Below are positions 34,801 to 43,000 of a stretch of DNA of 64,000 nucleotides, piece after piece. The DNA lies in assembly GCA_031385445.1 (NCBI GenBank), contig JANNBM010000056.1, positions 1-64,000 of the forward strand. The letters are read 5' to 3'. A program made the position numbers and the translations under genes. Origin of the DNA: CAIYZT01 sp031385445 (GTDB taxonomy: Bacteria > Pseudomonadota > Alphaproteobacteria > Rhodobacterales > Rhodobacteraceae). Under the pieces are notes generated by a model that was given only the letters and a program-made list of their open reading frames with translations, was not told the origin of the DNA and searched no databases. Position 1 is the stretch's first letter. Every line of letters starts with the position of its first letter.

Positions 34801-34999
34801 CGTCGGCTCTGCGGCGGTGGAACAGACAACCGGCAGCGTGGTGCAAGTGATGGCGCGATTTGACAACACGGACGGGCTTTTGCGGTCAAACATGACGGGC
34901 TATGCCAAGATTGACGGCGGCGAGATGACGGTTTGGCGGGCGTATTTGCGGTCCCTGACACGATTCTTCCAGATAGAAGTCTGGTCGTGGATTCCGTGA
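31808..34999 (+). CDS. PqqD/RRE-like - inactive M50-like - HlyD fusion, exporter-type protein
   Basis: A 1063-residue inner-membrane protein. Residues about 1-105 resemble the PqqD/RiPP-recognition fold found at the front of M50-HlyD fusions (ELIDTASGASFGFNAAETFL). A long linker contains a Gly/Met-rich tract (about 335-398). Residues about 411-710 are multi-spanning and align with M50 site-2 proteases (GIALDFGFLPRFFVDISD), but the HExxH positions read S476-L477 and A480, so the metal site is lost. After a hydrophobic segment (about 728-745), residues 751-1050 are a HlyD-type adaptor with biotinyl-lipoyl halves (ARADGEILEVLVKEGEIVTR) and a coiled coil. It heads the synthase operon and probably couples export to the pathway. 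No outer-membrane factor is nearby. Confidence 0.8.
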   Translation: MADTDDLFASITGQPVFEKPGVRPGLRRVETIGVGPGARTELIDTASGASFGFNAAETFLLDAADGKTDIAEIYDRQLLVLETALSPAEVLAFFRRLKILGILAPGGELAPPAPERRLSNRDANAPTAQERSVAVLKTLALNRQMAVAKQQTRADGEQAVDLPETDTLAEVTEPSPVADAQARRRAAISSAIGKNRTARRQTAVADAKSDLPSLPEPFSDLADVVIQPETAPISAVLAEEIDFSAPNKRVPRQRKAKIIPPAPPTAEPIEPLMPASLTEPGSVDPFEVITETLSKVPVDPLALDAELLGSLDDEFAGQMMPALPQDDVGGRFAGRFGGGGMGGGMAGGFGGAGRGGMGGMGGGMGGGMGGMGGGGPNAERIMAMLAARRGGGGGRDGGNAESAHGDQRPMGVALFNPTWILKLLYILFFPARYLGWLTIPAVVFAGMTVYQNWPEFAAEFLVFQGSANVVVRILASLLTANLAARLVQGCAIIAAGGQVRTMGIALDFGFLPRFFVDISDIPNLTRSGQLWAWGAPILARYWLFAIGTVLWATTHNSGTWFSHYAIMVGQISAAMAVRSSLPVFPGDGQRFLATFFNDARLLSKSMLALRHVVLGRKLPPVISKDDILPLAAFGGAVVLSSVAAFVVLTVVVATQLETDFGGFGVVMFLSLAGLSLLYFLILSTAVKRRVEALGGGQRQGLAQDLLANDADADISVSGNTGTTSSAARVFWVILAIGLLAVAFLPYDYDSGGAVAVLPTARAQAVARADGEILEVLVKEGEIVTRDQVLARTSSWEQENGVTSTKALLTGAEAQLAKLLAGAKPEEIALSVKQVESARSSLALSRAEYDRAKTLLASGTITQKTYDEDKSSFEEDLANLSVSEARLDLVRSSATPEEIAVSQADVDRLKAEVTFRQDELERTEIRAPMDGRVVTPNLDLLRGRYLRTGETLIEIERVEVIKASIAVPEADIGLIKVGATVRLKAWGDSDREIVGTVESVGSAAVEQTTGSVVQVMARFDNTDGLLRSNMTGYAKIDGGEMTVWRAYLRSLTRFFQIEVWSWIP

Positions 35000-35214
35000 T
35001 CCCGATCGTACCCGGATTTCTTTTGCGATTTATTCACGCAGATTGCCCGATCAAACCGCTGTTTTTGAACGGTTAACGCGTGTTTTGTCAAAAAATGCCG
35101 GCGTTCCCGGCTTGCCGCTGACATCCATTTGTGGCACTGTTCGGTCGTAATTTAACCGCTTTTATACCGCTCTTAAGCGCGGTGAAACTTTGATTGAAAT
35201 GGCAGGAGTTCGAC

Positions 35215-36354
35215 ATGCAAGGTCCGCGCGGCGCTGGCTCTACTCAGAACGTTATTCGCTCTCAAATGCAGGCCGGAATGGCGGCGCTGCAAAACGGACA
35301 ACTTGAAGACGCCCGCACGATTTTTTCGTTGTTGCTGGATGCGAATCCAGAAATGGCGCTGGCGCAGGTTGGCCTGGGGCGCGTTTTCGCATTGGAAGGC
35401 ACGCATGACCGCGCGCTGGAACATTTCGAAGCCGCTTTGAAAATCAAACCGGATTTTGCCCCCGCCATCATGTTTTCGGCGCAGGCGCGCGAAAAACTGG
35501 GCCAAAGCGAAGATGCGATGGACTCGTACCGCAAAGCGGTCGATCTGGACCCAAAGCTTAGCCTTGGTTATTTTCGGATGGCCCGCGGCATGGTGTCGGA
35601 GGGTCGCAATGACGAAGCCTTGTCAACCCTGCGCGACGCCGTGGCGCACAACCCCCAGGACGCCAGCCTGCGCTTGATGCTGGCAAACGCGATGGAGCGG
35701 GCGGGCGATGATGCCGAGGCGGAATATCGGCACGTGATTGACCTGAAGCCCGATCTTTGGATCGCGCATTTTCAGCTGGGCCGGATGATGCTGAACAAAT
35801 CGCGCTTTGATCAGGCGCGCGATCATCTTGCGCGCGCGGTGTCGTTTGCGGCGGACAAGCCGCAGGTGCATCAGGCGCTCGGCTCTGCCTATGTGGGGCT
35901 GAATGATCACGCGCGCGCTGTCAAATCGTTTGACGAAGCGTTCCGGCTGAAGCCGTCGAACCATGTTGCAGCGGTCAAAGCGGCGCAGTCGCGTTCGGCT
36001 TTGGGCAAGCACCGTGAGGCGCTGGATCTGCTGTTGAACCTTGGCCGGATGGCGCGGCGTTCGCCCATCGTGCAGCGCGCCATGGGGGATGTGTATTTCG
36101 CAACCGCCAAGTGGAACGAGGCGTCGGAATGTTACCGCGCAATGATTTTGAATTCGGAAGAAATCGGTGCGAATTCGCCTGAAATGCTGGCTTTGGCGAA
36201 GAAGCCGGCAAGTGCAAATCTTGAAGCCGACGCAAAGGCGCTGAACGATGCGGTGTCGCAGCGGGCCGAAAACGTTGGCAAGAACCTGCGTCAGGATCCT
36301 GACAAAGCCCGCAACTGGCTGCGCGACCGCCGGGCTGCGCGGGCTGCAAACTAG
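35215..36354 (+). CDS. Tetratricopeptide-repeat protein
   Basis: A 379-residue protein made of about eight consecutive TPRs, for example LAQVGLGRVFALEGTHDRAL, ALEHFEAALKIKPDFAPAI, AMDSYRKAVDLDPKLSLGYF and AVKSFDEAFRLKPSNHVA. No signal peptide or membrane segment, so it is presumably a cytoplasmic scaffold. The start at 35215 (MQGPRGAG) is chosen because CAGGAG lies just upstream; an earlier in-frame ATG at 35194 exists. It sits between the exporter fusion and the glycine-rich repeat protein, in the same direction as the synthases, and may assemble those components. Confidence 0.85.
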   Translation: MQGPRGAGSTQNVIRSQMQAGMAALQNGQLEDARTIFSLLLDANPEMALAQVGLGRVFALEGTHDRALEHFEAALKIKPDFAPAIMFSAQAREKLGQSEDAMDSYRKAVDLDPKLSLGYFRMARGMVSEGRNDEALSTLRDAVAHNPQDASLRLMLANAMERAGDDAEAEYRHVIDLKPDLWIAHFQLGRMMLNKSRFDQARDHLARAVSFAADKPQVHQALGSAYVGLNDHARAVKSFDEAFRLKPSNHVAAVKAAQSRSALGKHREALDLLLNLGRMARRSPIVQRAMGDVYFATAKWNEASECYRAMILNSEEIGANSPEMLALAKKPASANLEADAKALNDAVSQRAENVGKNLRQDPDKARNWLRDRRAARAAN

Positions 36355-36472
36355 GGATTTGCGGGATACTGCGGCTTTTTGGTCCCAAATTGAACGCATT
36401 TTGGTGAATTATGATGGTTGGCGTTTCGGGGGACTGTGATTTCAACCGAGTGACTTTCGAAGGGTAATGGAC

Positions 36473-36997
36473 ATGTCAGAAGATAACTCGGACAAAAAGC
36501 TTGCGGCGCTTGGCAAGTTGCGCGCGATGCGAAACGCGGATGGCCCGAAACCGGCGCGGCCGGATGCGGGCAATGATGCCGCCGGTGGTGGCGGAAACAA
36601 AGGCGAGGCGTTGAAGCGTTTTCTGGCGAACCGCAAGGACGGCGGGGGCGGCGCTGCGGGCGGAATGGGCGGCGGCGCGGGCGGCGGCAAGTTTCGCGAA
36701 ATGATGAAAGCGCGCGGCGGAATGGGCGGCGCGGCTGCGGGCGGCGCCGGTGGTCTTCGTGACCGTTTGGCGGGCGGCGCTGGCGGCGCGGAAGGTGGCG
36801 GAAAGCGCGCCCTGCTGAAGAAAATCATGGAAAACCGCAAGGGCGGGGCCATGGGCACAGCGGCCGCTGCACCGGGTGAAAAGGTCGACGTTCAAAACCC
36901 GACCGAGCAGCGGGCAATGCTGCGGGAGCGGATCGCGAAACTGCAAGCCAAGCTTGACCAACTGGATATCGATGGGACCGACGAAGATCTGGAATAG
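36473..36997 (+). CDS. Glycine-rich protein with repeated basic helix motif, unknown function
   Basis: A 174-residue protein I do not recognise. It consists of short amphipathic segments separated by poly-Gly/Ala: LGKLRAMRNADG (13-24), LKRFLANRKDGG (47-58), KFREMMKARGGMGG (73-86), LRDRLAGGAGG (95-105) and LLKKIMENRKGG (114-125), all variants of hydrophobic-x-x-hydrophobic-x-x-x-Arg-x-Gly-Gly. It ends in a coiled coil with an acidic tail (about 143-174). The Gly-rich linker of the exporter fusion has the same motif (IMAMLAARRGGGG). The second ATG (36473) has AAGGG at correct spacing; the first (36467) is too close. A substrate, adaptor or condensate-forming role is conceivable. Confidence 0.7.
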   Translation: MSEDNSDKKLAALGKLRAMRNADGPKPARPDAGNDAAGGGGNKGEALKRFLANRKDGGGGAAGGMGGGAGGGKFREMMKARGGMGGAAAGGAGGLRDRLAGGAGGAEGGGKRALLKKIMENRKGGAMGTAAAAPGEKVDVQNPTEQRAMLRERIAKLQAKLDQLDIDGTDEDLE

Positions 36998-37061
36998 TCG
37001 CCCAAGCATTCCGGGACCGGCCAAAAGGCCCGTCCCACTTTTCTGTTTCTGAGGCAGTTTC

Positions 37062-40000
37062 ATGCACGATGATTTCAAGGTTCTCGTTTTAACGCCGGCG
37101 GGCATCTTGGATCCTTCATTGGCCATCGCCGCCGCGCGGGCGGGCCATACCGGCGTTGTTAACCTTGAACTCGGGCCCGACCTTGGCTGCGAGGCGGCCT
37201 TGGACAAGCTGGCAGAGATGACCGATGGCGGCTGGGGCGTTTGCCATCAGGACGCCGAAGCTGCTGCGCGGATTGTCGGGAGTTATGGCGCGCGCGGGCT
37301 GGGTCTGGTCATTCTTCCTGCCGAGGTGGCGTTTGCCAAATCCGAGCTGGTGTTGGCCATGCGGGCGGCGGGCGTTCAGGTTTTGTTTGAAGCCTTGGAA
37401 TGGGATCCGCGGCTGTGCGGCGCCCTAGCCGCCGACGGGATTGTGCTGAAAGGCCATGAGGCGGGCGGGCGGGTTGGCGAAGCTACGGCGTTCATCTTGT
37501 TGCAGCAGGCGATTGCGGCGGGGCCGAGTGGGCCGGTTTACGTGCGCGGCGGGGTTGGCCTGATTTCGGTCGCGGCGATGCGGGCGGGCGGGGCGGCGGG
37601 GGTTGTGCTTGACGATCAGCTGCTGATGCTGCGCGAATCTGCGATGGCGGACCGGCTGTCGGCGGGGCTGAAGCGGTTCACGGGCGCCGAAACCGTGCTG
37701 ATCGAAGAAAGCGCGGGCGGCGCGCAGTGGCGCGGGATCGAGCGTCCGGGTTCGAAATCGGCGCAGGCTTTGCGGCAGGCTTTGGCGCGCGCCAAGGGCA
37801 GTGACCGTGCAGCGATTGCAGCGGCCCGGTTCGGCTGGGACGAGGCCGCAGGCCAAATCGCCCCGATCGGCCAAGCGGCAACCTTTGCCCCCGACCTTGC
37901 CGAGCGGTTTGGCAACGTCGCGAAGGTGGCCAATGCGATGCTGACGCAGTCGGCCGCGCTTGTCGCCGAAGCCGCCAGATCGCCGGTTTGGGCCGAAGGT
38001 CAAGGCGTGGCAGCGGTGCACAAAACCAAATGGCCCATCGTTCAGGGGCCGATGACACGGGTGTCCGACACGGCGGCCTTTGCCGAAGCGGTCAGCACGG
38101 GCGGCGGTTTGCCCATGCTCGCGCTGGCGCTGATGCGGCCGGACGCGGTTGATGTGCTGTTGGCCGAGACGGCCAAGCGGCTGAAAGGCCAAAGCTGGGG
38201 CGTCGGGCTTTTGGGATTTGCGCCGTCGTCCCTGATCAAGGCGCAGGTCGAGGTGTCTTTGCGGCACGGCCCGTCCTTTGCGTTGATCGCGGGCGGGCGC
38301 CCTGATCAGGCGCGCGCGCTGGAGGCAGACGGCATTCCAAGTTATCTGCATGTGCCCTCGCCAAGGCTGCTGAAAATGTTCCTTGACCAAGGCGCAAAGC
38401 GGTTCGTTTTCGAAGGACGCGAATGCGGCGGGCATGTTGGGCCGATGTCGTCGATGATCCTGTGGGACAGCATGGTGCGCTGCCTTTTGGACGAAGTGAA
38501 AACGCCCCAGCAGGCCGAAGGTCTGTGCATTCTGTTTGCAGGCGGCATTCATGATGCGGCCTCGGCGGCGATGGTGGCCTGTTTTGCGGCCCCTTTGGCG
38601 GCGCGCGGCATTGCGTGCGGCGTTTTGATGGGCACGGCCTATTTGTTCACCAGGGAATCGGTAGAAAGCGGCACGATCGTTTCCGGCTTTCAGAAAGTCA
38701 TGCTTGATTGCACCAAGACCGTCACGCTGGAAACCGGGCCGGGCCATGCCAGCCGGGCCGCGATGAGCGGTTTTGCCGATGAGTTCGCGGGCGAGCGGGT
38801 GCGGCTGGAAGGCGAAGGCGTATCGTCCGAAGATCAGCGTGAGGCGCTGGAAGGTCTGACATTGGGGCGGCTGCGGCTGGCGTCTAAGGCGACGGAACGG
38901 CAGGGTGATGCGCTGAAAAAAGTGCCGCTGAAACGGCAGGTTTCCGAAGGCATGTATATGACCGGTCAGGTCGCCATGCTGCGCAGCAAAATCACCACCG
39001 TTGACGCGCTGCACCGCGAGATTGCCGAAGGCTCGGCTGCGAAACTGGACGCGCGCGCGGCGGCGCGGGACCGCGAATGGTCGTCCGATGTGCGCCCGCA
39101 GCCGGTGGATATTGCCATCGTCGGCATGTCGGCGCTGCTGCCCGGGTCTGACGATCTGAAGGCCTATTGGGAGAACCTTCTGGACAGCGTGAATGCGATT
39201 ACCGAAATTCCGGCGCATCGTTGGGATTGGCGCATTTATTTCGACGAAGACCCCACAGCGCGCGACAAGATTTACTCGCGCTGGGGCGGCTTTTTGAAGG
39301 ATATGCCTTTCGATCCAATGCGTTACGGCATTCCGCCGCGCTCTATTCCGGCGATTGACCCGCTGCAACTGATGACGCTGGAAGTGGCGCGTCGGTGTCT
39401 GGATGATGCGGGATTTGATGGCACGGATACGACCAAAACCGAGCAGCGACTGAAAACCTCGATCATTCTGGGGGCTTCGGGCGGGGCGGGCGATGTGGGC
39501 GCGCAGTATGCGGTGCGCGCCGAAATGCCGCGGTTCATGGGGTCTTTGGACGACGAGGCTGCCAGCCATTTGCCGGAATGGACCGAAGACAGCTTTGCCG
39601 GGATTTTGCTGAACGTCGCGGCGGGGCGCGCGGCGAACCGGCTTGATTTTGGCGGGGTGAATTACACGGTGGATGCGGCCTGCGGCTCGTCGCTGGCAGC
39701 GGTGTATCAAGCGGTGCTGGAGCTTGAAACCGGGCGCTCGGATATGGTTTTGGCGGGCGGGATCGACACGGTTCAGGGCCCGTTCGGCTATTTGTGTTTT
39801 TCCAAGACGCGGGCCCTGTCGCCGCGCGGTCGGTGCAGTTCTTTTCAGGATGATGCCGACGGGATCGTGATTTCCGAAGGAATCGCGATGGTCGCGCTGA
39901 AGCGGCTGAAGGATGCCGAGCGGGACGGCGACCGGGTTTATGCGGTGATAAAGGGCGTGGGCGGGTCTTCGGATGGCAAGGCCAAGTCGATGACCGCGCC

Positions 40001-43000
40001 GCATCCGGATGGGCAAATCCGCGCTTTGGGCCGGGCTTATGATATGGCGGGATATTCTCCTGCGACGGTTGGGCTGTTTGAAGCGCATGGAACCGGCACG
40101 GTCGCGGGCGATACCAGCGAGATGACAACCGTGACGCGGCTGTTGCAACAGGCGGGCGCAGAGCCGAAGCAGGCGGCGATTGGATCGGTCAAGACGCTGA
40201 TCGGCCATACCAAGGCGGCGGCGGGAATTTCGGGACTGATCAAGGCGACGCTGGCGGTGCATCACGGCGTTTTGCCGCCGCATGGCCGCCGGGCCGGTCC
40301 CAATGCGCGGCTGAAAGAGGCGGATATCCCGCTTTACCTTGCCGACAAGCCGCGTCCTTGGATCAGCCCCAAAGGTCTGCCGCGGCGGGCCGGGGTTTCC
40401 GCCTTTGGCTTTGGTGGCACGAATTTCCATGTAACGCTGGAAGAGCATGCCTTGCAGCGCGCGATCCCGGCATTGAACCCGGCGGCGCGGCGGCGCTGGA
40501 AAGAAGAGCTTCTGCTGTGGCGCGGGCCGACGCGGGCCGATCTGGCCCGGCAGGTTGCGGCGCTTGAGGCGCGGCTTGCGGCAGGTTTTGCCCCCGATCT
40601 GGGCGATCTGGCGCATACGCTTGCCACCTCGGCTCCGGCGCGCGGATTGGCGGCGTCGATTGTGGTTGGCCGGGGCGAGGATTTGACGGCCCGGCTCGCA
40701 GGCTTGTCGGCGCATTTGTCGGATGGGTCCAAACCCTTGCCGCCCGGCGCGTCGTTCAGCGAAAAGCCGATGTTGACCGAGGGTGGCAAATTGGCCTTGG
40801 TTTTCCCCGGTCAGGGCAGCCAATACCCCGAAATGATGTCCGATATCGCGGTTTTGATGCCCGAAATAACGGCGAGCATGGCGCTTGCCGATGAAACGCT
40901 CGGCTTCGCGCTGAGCCGGAATATTCTGCCAGCGGGCGTTTATGACGATGCAGAGATGGCCGTTGCCACGGCGGCGCTGACCCGCACCGATATCGCCCAA
41001 CCGGCCTTAGGCGCGGTTGAGGCGGGCCTTTGGGCGGTGCTTGCCTCGATGGGGGCAAAGCCGGATATGGCGGCGGGCCACAGCTATGGCGAGTTCGTCG
41101 CTTTGCATGCGGCGGGCGTTATGGACCGGGCTGATCTGTTCCGCGTCAGCCGCGCAAGGGGCCAGTATATGGTCGAAGCGGCGGAAGGCGGCGATCTGGG
41201 CACCATGGCGGCGGCGCGCGGCGAGCGGGCGGCGATTGAGGCGTTGATCAAAGGGATCGACGGGCTTTGCGTGGCCAATCACAACGCGCCTGAGCAGTCT
41301 ATTCTGTCGGGCACTAGGGCCGCGATTGAAGAGGCGCAAAAACGGGGGGAGGCGGCTGGTATTTCGATCAAGCCGATCCAGGTTGGCGCGGCGTTCCATT
41401 CGCCCATCGTTGCCCCAGCAGAAAAGCGTTTGGCGAAATTCATCGCCGGGATGGATCTGTCGGCGCCCCGATTTGCGGTTTATTCCAACACGACGGCGCA
41501 AGCCTATTCTGCGGATCCGGCCGCGATTGGCCGTCAACTTGCGGCGCAACTGTCGCGCCCGGTCGAATTCGTGGCTGAGATTGCCAAGATGTACGACGAC
41601 GGCGCGCGGGTGTTCCTGACGGTCGGCCCGAAGGCGGCGCATGCCAATATGGTGCGGCAGATTTTGGGTGCCGCGCCGCACCGCTCTATCGCGATGGACG
41701 ATGAAGCCGGCGGTTTGCGTGGGCTTTTGGCCGCTGTCGGCGCGCTTTTGGCAGAAGGGGCCGCGCTGGATCTGTCGCGGCTTTGGGCGGGCCGGGGCTT
41801 GGCGCGGGTCGCGCTTGATGGCCCGATCCCGACCCTCGACCCTATTGGCAAACACATGTGGATGCTGAACGGGTCGGGCGCGCGGCCGTTTGGCAGCCCG
41901 ATGAACCATGTGCTGACCATCGAAGAGATCGCTTCGCGGGCGACCAAAACCAGCACGGCGCTGATCGCCCCGCCTGCTTCGCCACAAATTCAACAACCGC
42001 TGCGGGCTGCGATGCTGCCCGCTCCCCGACCTTTGACGAGAATGGAGAGACCAAGGATGGATATGTCGCCCCAAGACACCTCCGGCCTGGCGCCGCAAGT
42101 CAGTGGCTCTGCCGCTGATTTCGCGCTGGCGGAGTTTCAGACGACCATGGCGCGCTTTTTAGAGACGCAAGAGCGCGTGATGCTGGCCTATCTGGGCGCC
42201 GCGCCGGCCAGCGCGCAACCCCGCCAGATTCTGCGGCAGGTTGCACCGGTGGCGCGCCCGATGATCGCGGTAACGCAGGTGGCGGCACCCATGCCCGCCC
42301 CCGCCGCAATGGTTGCAGCGCCCGTTCCGGCGCCCGTTGCCGCAACGCTTGCGCCAGTATCTGCGCCAGTATCTGCTCCGGTGGCGGCGCCAGTCGCGGC
42401 TTCGGCCCCGGCCCCTGTGGCCGTCACGGCAAAAGGTCTCGACAAGGCCGGAATTTCGGCCCTACTGGTCGGGATCGTCGAGGATCGGACCGGATATCCG
42501 GGCGATATGCTGGGTATGGACCAGTCGATCGAGGCGGATCTGGGCATCGACTCGATCAAGCGCGTTGAAATCATCGGCGCGCTCTTAAAGGGCCTTCCAA
42601 GCGCCCAGGGCGCCGCAGCGGCCCCGATTTCCGAGGCATTGAACGAGCAAAAGACGCTGGGCGGCATCATCGACAAGCTGACAAAGCACCTGGAGACCGC
42701 CGGCCCTTTTGATTTGACCGGGGTGGAGAATGCGGAGCCGAAGACATCGGCCCGGCCGCCCCGGTTTGTTATGATCGCAGACACCGCCGGGCCTGTTCCG
42801 GCGGCGAATTTGCCGGTGGGGCGATATTTGATCGTGTCAAATGGCACCGCGCGGGACAGGCCGCTGCGGCGGATGATCGCCGCGGCCGGATCCGAGGCGA
42901 TCATCGCCTCGCCCGCGATGGCGCAAACGCTTGCAGGTCCGTTCGCAGGCATGATCCATTTGGGCGCGGCCGAGTTGACCGCGCTGTCGCTGAAGGATGA

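Noticed and set aside
34999..35214. Short GCCGG/CCGGC pairing after the exporter-fusion gene as a terminator
   Set aside because: The stem is only about five pairs and has no T-tract, so it is not convincing as a terminator.
37425..41000. A 1191-residue minus-strand open frame opposite synthase 1, and similar long antisense frames at 42837-44078 and 46448-48448
   Set aside because: They mirror the codon pattern of the GC-rich synthases, are rich in Arg/His/Gln typical of shadow frames and contain no domain motifs.
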